Source of the DNA: Mariprofundaceae bacterium
GTDB taxonomy: Bacteria; Pseudomonadota; Zetaproteobacteria; Mariprofundales; Mariprofundaceae
Direction of reading: 5' to 3'
Assembly: GCA_021772895.1 (NCBI GenBank)
Contig: JAJFLC010000007.1
Location: 1-64,000, forward strand
Length of the DNA stretch: 64,000 bases
Part shown: positions 8,114 to 18,519 of the stretch, piece by piece
Layout of the letters: each line of letters begins with the position of its first letter
How positions within the stretch are numbered: the stretch's first letter is position 1
Position numbers and translations under genes: made by a program
The notes under the pieces: model-generated
What the model was told of the DNA's origin: nothing
Database searches by the model: none
The model's input: only the letters and a program-made list of their open reading frames with translations

Positions 8114-10393
8114 ATGCCCAAGGATGCGTCAAAGAATACGATGCGTGAAGAAGCGCTCGAATACCACCGTTCACCCACCCCAGGGAAAATTAGCATCCGC
8201 CCGACCAAACCTTGCCTGACTCAACGTGATCTATCACTCGCCTATTCACCCGGCGTTGCTGAACCTTGTCTTGAAATTGCTGAAAACCCTGAACTTGCGG
8301 ATCTCTACACCTCCCGTGCAAATCTGGTCGGTGTTGTCAGTAACGGAACTGCTGTTTTAGGGCTGGGCAATATTGGAGCTCTGGCTGGAAAACCGGTTAT
8401 GGAAGGCAAGGGTGTACTGTTCAAACGCTTTGCCGATATTGATGTGTTTGATATCGAAGTGGACGAAACCGACCCCATGAAATTTGTCGAAACCGTCGCC
8501 AGACTGGAGCCAACCTTTGGCGGTATCAACCTTGAAGATATCAAAGCCCCTGACTGCTTTATTATTGAAGAAGAATTGAAAAAACGGGTGAAAATTCCAG
8601 TGCTTCATGATGATCAGCATGGTACTGCAGTCATCACGGCTGCTGGCCTGATCAACGCACTGATCGTTCAGGATAAAAAAATCGACGAAGTGAAAATTGT
8701 TTGCCTTGGTGCCGGGGCCGCAGGTTTTGCCTGCATGAAACTCATCGAACAACTGGGTGCCAAACGTGAAAATATTCTTTTCCTTGACCGGAAAGGTGTG
8801 ATCCACACGGGTCGCGATGAAGAACTTCCACCGCACAAAGCCTATTTTGCAACAAAGCGATCTGAACGTACACTCGAAGAAGCCATGCATAACGCCGATG
8901 TATTTATCGGCTTATCACAAGGTAATATCGTATCCCCAGAGATTTTGAATAGCATGGCAGAGCGTCCAATTATCTTTGCAATGGCCAATCCAACACCCGA
9001 GATTGCCTATGATCTTGCCATGAAGACACGCTCAGATCTGATTATGGCGACAGGTCGCTCCGATCACCCCAATCAGGTAAATAACGTGCTTGGATTCCCA
9101 TTCCTCTTCCGTGGCGCACTCGATGCCCGTGCAACAACCTTCAACGAAGAGATGAAAATGGCTGCTGTGCACGCACTTGCAAGTCTTGCACGTCAGGAAG
9201 TACCCGATGCCGTGCTCAAGGCCTACGGCAATGAATCACTACGATTTGGCCCTGAATACATTCTTCCCAAACCTTTTGATCCACGCCTCATTGAAGTTGT
9301 TCCCGCAGCAGTGGCCAAAGCAGCAACCGATACAGGTGTTGCTCGTGCTCCAATCACCGATATCGATGCCTACACCCGGAATCTTGCAGGCCGCATTGAC
9401 CAATCACGTACATTCATGCGTTTGATTACCGATAAGGCAAAAAGCCACCCGATTCGCCTTGTTCTTCCTGAAGGAGATGATGCAACCGTCATCCGTGCAG
9501 CCGCAGTAATACGCGATCAGGGTGTGGCCAAACCAATGTTGATCGGGGCACCCGCAGCCATTCGGAAACACGCAGAGGGCATGCAACTTGAACTTGATGG
9601 CATCGAAATCATGGATCCGCATGAAAAAGATTCGCGTTTTGACAGTCTGGCCGATGCCTATTATTTTGACCGTAAACGCCAGGGCATTCTTCGCCATAAT
9701 GCAGCCGAAGCACTGCGCCATGATCGGAATGTTTTAGGTGCCATGCTGGTACGTCAGGGTTTTGCCGATGGCATGCTCTCAGGCCGGACATCCCACTATC
9801 CGGAAGTTCTCAGCCCTGTTTTAAAAGTTCTTGGACATGATGCCGCAGGTCAGCATCATCACGTTTACGGCTTGTATATGATGGTAATGGAATCCGGCGC
9901 CTATTTTCTCGGCGACTGCACCGTCAATGTCGATATGAATGCAGAAGAGATGGCTCGTCTTGCTGTGCTTGCAGCTGAAACAGCCGAGTCACTGGGCTGC
10001 AAAACCAATATTGCCATGCTCTCCTTTTCCAATTTTGGCAGTGTTCAACATCCTGAGGCACGCAAAGTTGCTGAAGCCGTTAAAATTCTTCACCGCGATT
10101 ATCCTGAACTGACAGTGGATGGTGAGATGCAAGCCGATACAGCGGTCAATGCCGCCTACCTTGCAAACTACCCATTCAGCAAACTGAAAGAAGCTGCCAA
10201 TATCCTGATCTTTCCAACCATGCAGGCAGGCAACATCTCTTATAAACTGCTTCGCGAACTTGGAGGAGGCACTGCCATCGGTCCTATTTTGGTTGGTCTT
10301 CCCCAACAGGTACATGTTCTGCAAACCGGAGCATCGGTTGATGATATCGTCAATATCGCAGCTATTGCATCGGCAAGAGCAAGTGAAAAGTAA
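8114..10393 (+). CDS. maeB: NADP-dependent malic enzyme (malic domain fused to phosphotransacetylase-like domain)
   Basis: Converts malate to pyruvate and CO2 with NADP+. At 759 aa it has the long MaeB form: malic enzyme N-domain with [10 protein letters not shown] and [16 protein letters not shown], the conserved [10 protein letters not shown] segment, a Rossmann domain ([11 protein letters not shown]), then from about residue 430 a phosphotransacetylase-like domain ([27 protein letters not shown]-type segment). In MaeB the PTA domain is generally regulatory (acetyl-CoA) rather than catalytic. ATG 8114 is chosen for CAGGAG 5 nt upstream. It stands alone between divergent panE and a structured intergenic region. 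Confidence 0.95.
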   Translation: MPKDASKNTMREEALEYHRSPTPGKISIRPTKPCLTQRDLSLAYSPGVAEPCLEIAENPELADLYTSRANLVGVVSNGTAVLGLGNIGALAGKPVMEGKGVLFKRFADIDVFDIEVDETDPMKFVETVARLEPTFGGINLEDIKAPDCFIIEEELKKRVKIPVLHDDQHGTAVITAAGLINALIVQDKKIDEVKIVCLGAGAAGFACMKLIEQLGAKRENILFLDRKGVIHTGRDEELPPHKAYFATKRSERTLEEAMHNADVFIGLSQGNIVSPEILNSMAERPIIFAMANPTPEIAYDLAMKTRSDLIMATGRSDHPNQVNNVLGFPFLFRGALDARATTFNEEMKMAAVHALASLARQEVPDAVLKAYGNESLRFGPEYILPKPFDPRLIEVVPAAVAKAATDTGVARAPITDIDAYTRNLAGRIDQSRTFMRLITDKAKSHPIRLVLPEGDDATVIRAAAVIRDQGVAKPMLIGAPAAIRKHAEGMQLELDGIEIMDPHEKDSRFDSLADAYYFDRKRQGILRHNAAEALRHDRNVLGAMLVRQGFADGMLSGRTSHYPEVLSPVLKVLGHDAAGQHHHVYGLYMMVMESGAYFLGDCTVNVDMNAEEMARLAVLAAETAESLGCKTNIAMLSFSNFGSVQHPEARKVAEAVKILHRDYPELTVDGEMQADTAVNAAYLANYPFSKLKEAANILIFPTMQAGNISYKLLRELGGGTAIGPILVGLPQQVHVLQTGASVDDIVNIAAIASARASEK

Positions 10394-10715
10394 CATCCAG
10401 GAATAACTGCATTTGATCGTCACCCCATATTAAAAATCTATAAGAATTTCTTATTGTCATAGTTAAAACTGAGAAATCGATATGATGTGAAATCACTTAA
10501 AAGAAGGTTTCAAACAAAAATCATATCTCTTCTGAAACCTCAATTCAGTTTGGCAATAGCTTTTTTTCTATCAACTGTTTTGTACTCCTTTGCAATAATG
10601 TTACGTGATTTTTGAGAAAACAGTTGAATTCTTCAGAATTATTTGAGGCAACCTTCCGATTGAGATCAATCTAAGCTTCACCTATAGTTCTTTTCACTTC
10701 AGGGGAGAGAATGTC
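10394..10715. other. Intergenic region with four inverted repeats
   Basis: No ORF. Direct reading shows ATAAGAA-T-TTCTTAT at 10440-10454; AGGTTTCA/TGAAACCT at 10505-10512 and 10533-10540; a perfect 11-bp pair TCAACTGTTTT/AAAACAGTTGA at 10571-10581 and 10617-10627; and GATTGA-GA-TCAATC at 10658-10671, about 45 bp before the next start codon. A ribosome-binding site (GGGGAG) precedes 10716. It may contain a terminator for maeB, an operator, or a small structured RNA. Confidence 0.55.
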
Positions 10716-12200
10716 ATGTCACAAGGAAAATACTGTAAATACCATTCAGATATTCCTGCAAAATGGTACTGCACAGGCTGTAAAATCGCACTTTGCCCTC
10801 ACTGTATTATGGAAGAGCGGCAGACTGGCAAAATAACCGTTTGTCCTGCATGCGACAAAGCACTTCGAAAACTCAGTACCGCACATGCTATCCCCCCCTT
10901 TTGGAAACGCATGCCAACCACCTTTCTTTATCCATTCAATGGCGCTTCGCTAACCCATTTGGTCGGCATGTCTCTCTTTTCACTCCTGTTTCTGGTGCCT
11001 TTGTGGCCTGTTATTATTGTAGCTTCGCTCATGTTACCACTCATGATGCTCCGTTACGGTTTCTCGGTACTTCAGCATACCGCCACAGGTCATCTGACCC
11101 CTCCTAAAATATCACTCAATTTTCAGTTACGCGAACTTACACTGCCGCTTAAACTGATCGCCATTATCATTTTTCTGAGTTTTATCATGGGTATCATTCT
11201 TTACCCCTTTGGGGTTAACGTCGTCATAATACAGTTGGTAGCCTTTGCATTTAGCCAACTGCTGCTCCCGGCCATGGTCGTTCTTCTTGCCGTTTACAAA
11301 GGCTTTTTCCGCGCCATAAATCCGGTCGACATCGGTTTTATGGTTTCCACCATCGGCCTGCCTTACTTGGCACTGTGCGGTGTATTATTACTACTTAGTG
11401 GCGCACCAGCCTCCGCTCAGTTTCTACTCGCCAGTATCATTCCTTTGTGGATGCTCACGATGTTTAACATTTTCATTATGGGTTATTTCACCGTCGTTAC
11501 CTTTCATCTCTTAGGTTATGTGGTTTATCAATACCATGAACATCTCGGCATTAAGCCGGAGGTAGAATACGCTGTAAAAATCAAACCCTCCAATTCCAAT
11601 AAAGGAACACATGCTAATCAAAGCAGCTCCTCCTACCCAATACTTCAGAAAGTTCGCCTACTGATCAAAGAGGGCATGCAACAAGCAGCCAAAGCCACAT
11701 TAAAAAAAGAGCTGCTTCACCATGCTGAAATGGACAGAGCACGCATTGAACTGCACCAGCTCTATCATCAAATGCTCATCAATGATCAGGAGCATGAAAC
11801 CCTTCTTGAACATGGAAATACTTTTATTCCTGCACTTCTGGACAATCAAATGGGAAAACAGGCTATCGCCGTATTTCGCGATTGCATTGATGTTGACCCT
11901 AAATATCACCTTACCATACCCGGTGATATTCATAAACTGGCTACCGCTGCCCAAAAAGCCGATGAACACAAAATCATTTTATCGCTTATAAATGGCTTTG
12001 TGCAAAAACATCCTGATTATCCTGATGCTATTGAGTTGTTACTGATGGCTGCACAATCTCTGCAACATCACTTCCGGCAAGATGAAAAAGCCAAAAAAAT
12101 TCTAATATATGCCATCAAACGATACCCTGAAGATGCACGCATCCAGAGAGCCAAACGTGATTTAATGTTACTTGAGCGCCCTTCGGGTGCTACAGCTTAA
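10716..12200 (+). CDS. Membrane protein with N-terminal B-box zinc finger and C-terminal TPR-like domain
   Basis: 494 aa. Residues 7-46 form a B-box-like zinc-binding module (Cys7, His10, Cys19, Cys22, Cys27, Cys30) followed by another CPAC pair (Cys43, Cys46). A polytopic membrane domain of perhaps six segments spans about residues 75-275. From about residue 300 a soluble helical region shows TPR-like spacing (LKKELLHHAEMDRARIELH, AIAVFRDCIDVDP, AKKILIYAIKRYPEDA). It converges with the rhomboid gene 8 bp away, which has the same membrane-plus-helical-tail plan. B-box modules in bacterial membrane proteins are poorly characterised; function unknown. Start supported by a GGGGAG site. Confidence 0.75.
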   Translation: MSQGKYCKYHSDIPAKWYCTGCKIALCPHCIMEERQTGKITVCPACDKALRKLSTAHAIPPFWKRMPTTFLYPFNGASLTHLVGMSLFSLLFLVPLWPVIIVASLMLPLMMLRYGFSVLQHTATGHLTPPKISLNFQLRELTLPLKLIAIIIFLSFIMGIILYPFGVNVVIIQLVAFAFSQLLLPAMVVLLAVYKGFFRAINPVDIGFMVSTIGLPYLALCGVLLLLSGAPASAQFLLASIIPLWMLTMFNIFIMGYFTVVTFHLLGYVVYQYHEHLGIKPEVEYAVKIKPSNSNKGTHANQSSSSYPILQKVRLLIKEGMQQAAKATLKKELLHHAEMDRARIELHQLYHQMLINDQEHETLLEHGNTFIPALLDNQMGKQAIAVFRDCIDVDPKYHLTIPGDIHKLATAAQKADEHKIILSLINGFVQKHPDYPDAIELLLMAAQSLQHHFRQDEKAKKILIYAIKRYPEDARIQRAKRDLMLLERPSGATA

Positions 12201-12208
12201 TTTCCACG

Positions 12209-13696
12209 CTATGCTTCCAGAAGTGCTTGTGCCTGTTTGCTTATCGTTGATTCATTTGCATGTTTTACCACCCATTTCAAGTACGGAATAGCCTGCTCTT
12301 CCTGTTTGGCATAGCGCAATTTTCTTGCCAATAATAATACAAGTGGAAGCAAATCGGCAGCGGCAGGTGACTTCTTAACCAGGAGTCGCACCAACTTTTC
12401 CGCATCCGTCAGAAAACCATGCTCAGCAAACATATAGGCTAACGATACTATTAGTGTTCGATCAATGATGGGCTTAGGTTTTGCCAGTTTAAGATATTCA
12501 TCATACACGGTACGTATCTGTTGAGCCATGGTGCGGTTATTGGCTTTTAGCATCATCATTTTACGTGCCGAAGCATGGAAATTTTGACCGGAAGGTAAAT
12601 TGCGCTCCACCTTATACCACTCTTTTAACAATTCACCTTCATCCGGGTAAGTATCATGAAGCCTGGCAAAAATAGCGCCTGCCTTTTCAAATTGAAGTTT
12701 TTCTATATGGCTCATCGCCATATCAAATTCAGTCTGCCATGGTTTCACATGCGTCTGTTCATCCTTCTCCAATTCGGCCAACATCTCGTCCACTGGAATT
12801 GTCATCAAACGGGTCAATAAAAACCCGCATAAGGCACCGGATAAAATACCGCCAAAATGAGCCATGTATGCAACATTATTATCACTGGTAAAATGGAAGT
12901 ATAACTCCTTAACCAGAAAAGCGACCAATAAAAGCAAAGCCGGAGCTTTCACAAAGTCAAAATAAAATCCTAAGGAATAAAAAAACGGGATTTTTCGCCA
13001 GCCAAAAAGCACCACATAGATACCCATCAAAGCTCCGATTGCACCTGATGCCCCAACCAGAGACACGCCATGACCCGCAGAGACCAGGGCAAATGAAGTC
13101 ACTGCACATAATCCACCCAAAATGTAAACAGCCCCATAGAGAAGAGAACCAATCAAACGTTCCACCACAAATCCAAGTAAAATGAGAAAGACCATGTTGC
13201 CCAGCAGATGATCAAATCCCCCGTGTAAAAACATGTGGGTAAACATATCCACAGCCTCTGGCCGATCAGGTTGAAAAGCGTACTCTTCAGAAACAATACC
13301 TGAGAGTTTTTTCTCAAACTCTTCTCGTTGCACCGCCCACTGCTCAAACCGGGTGTGCTCAGGCGTAATCCATTTGTGTTGATGAAGCTGTTGAATAAAT
13401 TTGGCTTCGTGTTGCAACATGATGGAAAAACCACCATTGGCGATTTTCTGAGGTGAAACCTCTCGAATTTCGTTTGCTTCGTCAGCGCGCCCTTCCTCGA
13501 CTAAAAAACTGACGAACACAGGCACTTCCAACGCTGGCAAAATCGATTGGCTATAGTAACGCGTTGCCTTTACGTAAGCTTCATTATCACTGCTCTGAAT
13601 AAAAACAAGAATGAAACAGTTAATCAATACCAGCCCAGCGGTCACCCACGGTACAGGCTTGAATGTCATCTTTGATGCAAACGGAATAATTAGCAT
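12209..13696 (-). CDS. Rhomboid-family intramembrane serine protease with C-terminal TPR-like domain
   Basis: 495 aa. After a first membrane segment (about 18-33) and a ~115-residue loop comes the rhomboid core: THMFLHGGFDHLLGNM (His158, His163, Asn167), the catalytic-Ser motif GASGAIGALMG (Ser217) and AHFGGILSGALCG (catalytic His280). Both catalytic residues are present, so it is probably an active protease cutting within membranes. Residues ~310-495 are a soluble helical, TPR-like tail. ATG 13696 has AGAGG 5 nt upstream. It lies 43 bp downstream of sucD on the same strand. Substrate unknown; the convergent B-box protein is a plausible partner. Confidence 0.9.
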   Translation of the reverse strand: MLIIPFASKMTFKPVPWVTAGLVLINCFILVFIQSSDNEAYVKATRYYSQSILPALEVPVFVSFLVEEGRADEANEIREVSPQKIANGGFSIMLQHEAKFIQQLHQHKWITPEHTRFEQWAVQREEFEKKLSGIVSEEYAFQPDRPEAVDMFTHMFLHGGFDHLLGNMVFLILLGFVVERLIGSLLYGAVYILGGLCAVTSFALVSAGHGVSLVGASGAIGALMGIYVVLFGWRKIPFFYSLGFYFDFVKAPALLLLVAFLVKELYFHFTSDNNVAYMAHFGGILSGALCGFLLTRLMTIPVDEMLAELEKDEQTHVKPWQTEFDMAMSHIEKLQFEKAGAIFARLHDTYPDEGELLKEWYKVERNLPSGQNFHASARKMMMLKANNRTMAQQIRTVYDEYLKLAKPKPIIDRTLIVSLAYMFAEHGFLTDAEKLVRLLVKKSPAAADLLPLVLLLARKLRYAKQEEQAIPYLKWVVKHANESTISKQAQALLEA

Positions 13697-13739
13697 CTCA
13701 TCCTCTTACAGCTCCCCACAGCAGACATCATCACACAGA

Positions 13740-14609
13740 CTAACTTAGCATCTCCAGCATCCGCCTGCCTAGCAGCGTTGGATTATGCTCTACTGCAACG
13801 CCTGCAGCTTCAAGTGCGGCAAACTTGGCTTTGGCTGTACCTTTGCCACCTGAGATAATCGCACCGGCATGTCCCATGCGTTTGCCCTTCGGAGCCGTTG
13901 CACCTGCAATAAAAGCAACCACAGGCTTTTCCACATGACTGCGGATAAACTCGGCTGCATTTTCTTCACCAGAGCCGCCAATCTCGCCAATCATAACAAT
14001 ACCGTCCGTATCAGGATCAGCTTCAAACAGACGTAGTGCATCAATAAAGTCCATGCCATGAATGGGATCACCACCAATACCGATACATGTGCTTTGGCCG
14101 AGTTTTGTTTCCGTCAACTGAGCCACAGCCTCGTAAGTCAACGTACCGGATCGTGAAACCACACCAATACGACCCGGCAAATGAATATGCCCCGGCATAA
14201 TCCCAATCTTGCACTCTCCCGGCGTAATAATGCCAGGGCAGTTCGGCCCAATAAGAATGGAATCTTTCTCTTTTAAATGCGCTTTCACTTTCAGCATATC
14301 CAATACAGGAATGCCTTCAGTAATACAGGCAATCACTTTGATGCCAGCATCAGCTGCCTCAATAATGGCAGCCGCAGCAAACGGTGGTGGTACATAAATC
14401 ACCGATGCATCGGCTCCTTCCTGATCAACAGCCTCTTTCACCGTATTAAACACAGGCCGATCCAAATGCATTTGACCACCTTTTTTAGGTGTTACACCGC
14501 CCACAAAGTTCGTTCCATAAGCAATCATTTGCGTCGAATGAAAGGTACCCTGCTTACCAGTGAATCCCTGACAGATGACACGTGTGTCCTGGTTAACTAA
14601 AACACTCAC
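13740..14609 (-). CDS. sucD: Succinyl-CoA synthetase alpha subunit
   Basis: ADP/GDP-forming succinate-CoA ligase alpha subunit of the TCA cycle. It starts [24 protein letters not shown], has the CoA-binding Rossmann domain, GGVTPKKGG, the [11 protein letters not shown] segment and the phosphohistidine region [14 protein letters not shown]. 289 aa is the standard length. The start codon is GTG, and GTGA overlaps the sucC stop codon by 4 nt, indicating translational coupling and equimolar production of the two subunits. Confidence 0.97.
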   Translation of the reverse strand: MSVLVNQDTRVICQGFTGKQGTFHSTQMIAYGTNFVGGVTPKKGGQMHLDRPVFNTVKEAVDQEGADASVIYVPPPFAAAAIIEAADAGIKVIACITEGIPVLDMLKVKAHLKEKDSILIGPNCPGIITPGECKIGIMPGHIHLPGRIGVVSRSGTLTYEAVAQLTETKLGQSTCIGIGGDPIHGMDFIDALRLFEADPDTDGIVMIGEIGGSGEENAAEFIRSHVEKPVVAFIAGATAPKGKRMGHAGAIISGGKGTAKAKFAALEAAGVAVEHNPTLLGRRMLEMLS

Positions 14610-15775
14610 TGTGCACCTCCCGCAGCCCGTGCAGCGAAGGTGGCTGCCTGATCCAGATCATCAGCCCAGCGCACATCAAGTCCGGCATCATGAATTAACT
14701 TGCGTCCTTCCTTTTCATTGGTGCCAACAAGCCGCATCACGACAGGTACACGCATGGGATGTGTCTTAATCGCCTCAAGCAGGCCACTGGCAATAATATC
14801 ACAGCGAACAATGCCACCAAAAATATTAACCAATACTGCCTTCACATGTTCATCCGTAAAAAGAAGTTTAAAAGCTTCACGCACGGCTTCAATCGTCACA
14901 CCACCACCCACATCAAGAAAGTTTGCAGGCTTCCCTCCCTTGAGTTCAATAATATCCATGGTTGCCATGGCAAGCCCTGCACCATTCACCATACAGCCGA
15001 TATTTCCATCCAAAGTGATATAGTTCAAACCAAACTGCGATGCTTCTGTTTCACGCAAATCTTCTTCATCAGGATCACGCATTTCAGCAATTTTTGTTTG
15101 GCGGTTAATTGCATTATCGTCCACAGCAAGTTTGGCATCCAATGCGATCAGATCATTTTCCACGGTCAATACCAGTGGATTCAACTCAAGCAGACTTACA
15201 TCGCTCTCTATAAACAGACGATAAAGATCACTTGCCAATTTAAAAAAGGTGAGACTTCCATTTTCATTCAGCCCAAGAAATGCCGCCATCTTTGCTGATA
15301 ACACATCCGTCACACCCGTATGAAAATCGATAGGAACAGTCAGGATTTTTTGAGGGGTGTCTGCTGCAACCTGTTCGATATCCATACCACCCGAAGGGCT
15401 GACAACAAAAGATACAGACTCTGTTTCACGATCCACCAGCAGACTCAAATAAAATTCGCGCTCGATATTAAGCCCTTCTTCCACGTAGATCTTACGCACA
15501 AGCTTTCCGGCTTCACCGGTCTGCTTCGTCACCAGTGTGCAGCCGATCATTTCAAAAGCAGCTTTTTTCACTTCATCAATCGACTTACAAACCCGAACTC
15601 CACCCGCTTTGCCTCGCCCACCTGCATGAATCTGGGCTTTCACCACCCAAACAGTGCCACCTAACATATTGGCTGCGGCAACGGCCTCGTCCGCACTTAA
15701 TGCCAGTCTGCCGCGTGGTACTGGGACACCAAACTCCGCCAATACCTTTTTTGCCTGATATTCATGAATATTCAA
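14606..15775 (-). CDS. sucC: Succinyl-CoA synthetase beta subunit
   Basis: ATP-grasp beta subunit of succinate-CoA ligase. Begins [20 protein letters not shown], the family N-terminus, but its start codon is TTG (15775) with AGGAG 9 nt upstream; homology makes this start nearly certain. [15 protein letters not shown] (ATP-grasp) and [15 protein letters not shown] and the nucleotide-binding residues are present. 389 aa is standard. It is downstream of mdh (about 145 bp) on the same strand, so mdh-sucC-sucD probably forms a TCA-cycle operon with the rhomboid gene possibly read through. Confidence 0.97.
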   Translation of the reverse strand: MNIHEYQAKKVLAEFGVPVPRGRLALSADEAVAAANMLGGTVWVVKAQIHAGGRGKAGGVRVCKSIDEVKKAAFEMIGCTLVTKQTGEAGKLVRKIYVEEGLNIEREFYLSLLVDRETESVSFVVSPSGGMDIEQVAADTPQKILTVPIDFHTGVTDVLSAKMAAFLGLNENGSLTFFKLASDLYRLFIESDVSLLELNPLVLTVENDLIALDAKLAVDDNAINRQTKIAEMRDPDEEDLRETEASQFGLNYITLDGNIGCMVNGAGLAMATMDIIELKGGKPANFLDVGGGVTIEAVREAFKLLFTDEHVKAVLVNIFGGIVRCDIIASGLLEAIKTHPMRVPVVMRLVGTNEKEGRKLIHDAGLDVRWADDLDQAATFAARAAGGAQ

Positions 15776-15919
15776 TGATCACATCTCCTATACAGCATTC
15801 GAACGCCTGCCTTAGCTTTTTCACGCATGAAAAAATGTCGTTTCCTTCAGAGTCACTGAAGCCATCCATAGCTGGAAAAATCGATTTCATACATATACGA
15901 ATAATTATTTTTCAACTTT

Positions 15920-16900
15920 TTAAGCTTTAAGCAAGCCATCTACCTGCGCGACAAGTTCCTTGACTGAATCCAACGAAGAATTCAATGCCACTTTTTCAGA
16001 TGCGTTCAAATCAAGTTCGATCACGCCTTCCATACCACCGCCGCCAAGCTTACAGGGCACGCCCATATAATATCCATCAACATCATATTCGCCTTCCAAA
16101 TGCACAGCACAGGGGAGTATTCGGTTTTTATCTTTAAGAATCGCTTCAGCCATCTCTATCACAGCCGCGCCGGGCGCATAAAATGCTGATCCGGTTTTAA
16201 GAAGCTGTACGATTTCCGCACCACCCTGAGCGGTACGCTTGCTGATCTGAGCTACCTCTTTTTCAGTAAGCATCTCAGTAATCGGAATACCACCTACAGT
16301 TGAATAGCGGGGCATCGGAACCATGGTATCGCCATGTCCACCAAGCACAAAGGCAGAAACATCCTCAATAGAAACATCAAGTTTCTCGGCAATGAACGAA
16401 CGCATACGTGCAGAATCCAGCACGCCTGCCATACCAATAACTCTCTGACGTGGAAAACCGGAAATCTGTTTGGCTGTATGAACCATGGCATCAAGTGGGT
16501 TTGTCACCACTAAAATAATGCAATTGGGTGAATACACAACAACTTTACGGGTAACATCGGCGATGATTTTCACGTTGGTTGCCAACAGCTCATCTCTGCT
16601 CATACCCGGCTTACGTGCAATGCCTGCCGTAATAATCACAAGGTCAGAATTGGCTGTGTCCACATAGTCCTGAGTTCCTGTGACACTCACATCATAACCT
16701 TGAATGGGTGATGCCTCATACATATCCAGTGCTTTGCCTTGTGGAATGCCTTCCATCACATCAAGCAACACGATGTCACCGAGCTCCTTCTGAGCTGCTA
16801 AAAATGCTGCTGTTGCACCCACATGGCCTGAGCCAACGACTGTCAGTTTTTTACGTTGAAAATAAGTATTATCTCCATGAACTACACCTGACCATCTCAT
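15920..16900 (-). CDS. mdh: Malate dehydrogenase (LDH-like type)
   Basis: NAD-dependent oxidation of malate to oxaloacetate. It is of the lactate-dehydrogenase-like class: [15 protein letters not shown], the [18 protein letters not shown] substrate loop (arginines characteristic of malate specificity), VTNPLDAMV, and the catalytic histidine in [10 protein letters not shown]. 326 aa including a slightly longer N-terminus (about 16 residues before the Rossmann strand) than usual; GAGG lies 9 nt before ATG 16900, supporting this start. Heads the mdh-sucC-sucD group. Confidence 0.96.
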   Translation of the reverse strand: MRWSGVVHGDNTYFQRKKLTVVGSGHVGATAAFLAAQKELGDIVLLDVMEGIPQGKALDMYEASPIQGYDVSVTGTQDYVDTANSDLVIITAGIARKPGMSRDELLATNVKIIADVTRKVVVYSPNCIILVVTNPLDAMVHTAKQISGFPRQRVIGMAGVLDSARMRSFIAEKLDVSIEDVSAFVLGGHGDTMVPMPRYSTVGGIPITEMLTEKEVAQISKRTAQGGAEIVQLLKTGSAFYAPGAAVIEMAEAILKDKNRILPCAVHLEGEYDVDGYYMGVPCKLGGGGMEGVIELDLNASEKVALNSSLDSVKELVAQVDGLLKA

Positions 16901-17014
16901 TTTATAATACCTCGCATATCCAACTTCATTTATTTAAACATTACCCAACAATTCAAAGATGAATGAGCAGAGTTTCTCTTAACTGATAGCGTCTCCGAAG
17001 ATAGACTCGCCGTT

Positions 17015-18433
17015 ATGCCTTGTCGAACACCAAACAGTAATAGCGACCGGTACAGTGATCGATTCGACATCACCCTGTTGCCAACTTCAGTCATTGAGGT
17101 GTGCCAGCGTCTGAATCAGTCCGGTGCTCAGGCTTATCTTGTTGGAGGTTGTGTACGCGACCTTATGCTTGGAACCAGCCCAAAAGACTTCGATATCGAA
17201 GTCTACAACATCAATATGGAGACGCTTCATAAGCTTTTACGCTCGATTGGGCATGTTGAACATGTTGGAAAACAGTTCGGTGTATTTAAACTCTGGTATC
17301 AACATCATGAGATGGATATAGCACTTCCTCGCACAGAGCGCAAAATTGATGAAGGCCATCGTGGATTTGATGTCTCTCCTGATCCTTATATTAAACCCGA
17401 AATCGCTTCGTTGAGACGCGACTTCACCATCAATGCCATGATGTATGATCCACTTCAACATCAATGCTATGATTTTCATAATGGTGCTGAAGATCTTAAA
17501 CAAGGCATGCTCCGACACGTTTCAGCCGCCTTTGCCGAAGACCCGCTGCGTGTGCTTCGTGGCATGCAATTCGCAGCACGCTTCAAACTTACCATGCATC
17601 CAAAAACTGCTGAACTTTGTCAGGCACTTCTGAGTGAAGCAAAAACACTTCCCGCATCCCGCATCTGGATAGAGTGGCAAAAATGGTGTCATTCAGAACA
17701 TCCATCTTATGGTCTGAAAGTATTGCAACAAAGCGGCTGGCTTAAAATTTACCCTGAATTGGAAGATTTAATTGGCTGCCCACAGGATGCAACATGGCAT
17801 CCCGAAGGTGACGTTTGGACACATACACTGCTGGTAACAGATCAAGCGGCAAAAATTGCCACTGAACGTGATCTGGATAGCGCCACACGCGAATATTTAA
17901 TGTTTGCTGCTCTCTGCCATGATCTTGGCAAACCACTCACCACCTGCACCGATGAAAACAACCGTGTTCGATCCCCCAACCATAGCGCGGCAGGTTTTGA
18001 ACCCACACGTTCATTTCTAAGTGCAATTGCCGCCCCCAAACAGATCGCCCAATATGTTCACACATTGGTTCATGATCATATTACACATCTTTGTGGCCAA
18101 CCCACCCCACGTGCGATACGAAGGCTGGCAGATCGCTTAACACCTGCATCCATCGAACTTTGGGAAATGCTAGTCGAATCTGATGCCTCGGGGCGACCAC
18201 CTCTTCCACCCGCACGGCCAGCTCAGGCATGGCTGAAAAAAGCCATTGCGTTACAACATCATAAAGAGCGGGCAACACCCATTATAACTGGCAAAATGTT
18301 TATTGAATTGGGTATCAGCCCCGGCCCGGAGTTAGGAGACAGACTCAAACAGGCTTATCAGGCACAACTTGATGGTGAATTTAGCGATATCCACGGTGCA
18401 AAAAACTGGTTATCCAAGTGCATCAATAAATGA
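17015..18433 (+). CDS. cca: CCA tRNA nucleotidyltransferase / multifunctional CCA-type protein with HD domain
   Basis: Class II nucleotidyltransferase acting on tRNA 3' ends. The N-terminus carries AYLVGGCVRDLMLG and the catalytic DFDIEV, then RRDFTINAMMYD and EDPLRVLRGMQFAARF. An HD-type domain (ALCHDLGKP, about residue 310) follows, as in bifunctional CCA proteins. 472 aa is longer than E. coli Cca (412). Known members add CCA or, in split systems, A or CC only; the tRNA-Gln gene in this window encodes its own CCA, so this is probably a repair enzyme. Divergent from mdh. Confidence 0.85.
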   Translation: MPCRTPNSNSDRYSDRFDITLLPTSVIEVCQRLNQSGAQAYLVGGCVRDLMLGTSPKDFDIEVYNINMETLHKLLRSIGHVEHVGKQFGVFKLWYQHHEMDIALPRTERKIDEGHRGFDVSPDPYIKPEIASLRRDFTINAMMYDPLQHQCYDFHNGAEDLKQGMLRHVSAAFAEDPLRVLRGMQFAARFKLTMHPKTAELCQALLSEAKTLPASRIWIEWQKWCHSEHPSYGLKVLQQSGWLKIYPELEDLIGCPQDATWHPEGDVWTHTLLVTDQAAKIATERDLDSATREYLMFAALCHDLGKPLTTCTDENNRVRSPNHSAAGFEPTRSFLSAIAAPKQIAQYVHTLVHDHITHLCGQPTPRAIRRLADRLTPASIELWEMLVESDASGRPPLPPARPAQAWLKKAIALQHHKERATPIITGKMFIELGISPGPELGDRLKQAYQAQLDGEFSDIHGAKNWLSKCINK

Positions 18434-18463
18434 CCCTGCTAAAGAGTCAACTATTTGATTTGT

Positions 18464-18491
18464 TTGTTTTTTTTATTTAAAGGTCTATAAT
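18464..18491 (+). promoter_or_regulatory. Candidate sigma-70-type promoter for the cytochrome module
   Basis: TATAAT at 18486-18491 is a perfect -10 hexamer. TTGTTT at 18464-18469 is a fair -35 with 16-bp spacing. It lies 29 bp before the start of the heme-c membrane protein. AAAGGGG serves as ribosome-binding site. Confidence 0.6.
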
Positions 18492-18519
18492 TGACTTACT
18501 ATCAAAAAGGGGCTCCCCG

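Noticed and set aside
10484-10500. GATGTGAAATCACTT as a CRP site
   Set aside because: The GTGA and TCAC arms are 2 nt apart, not 6, so a Crp dimer would not fit.
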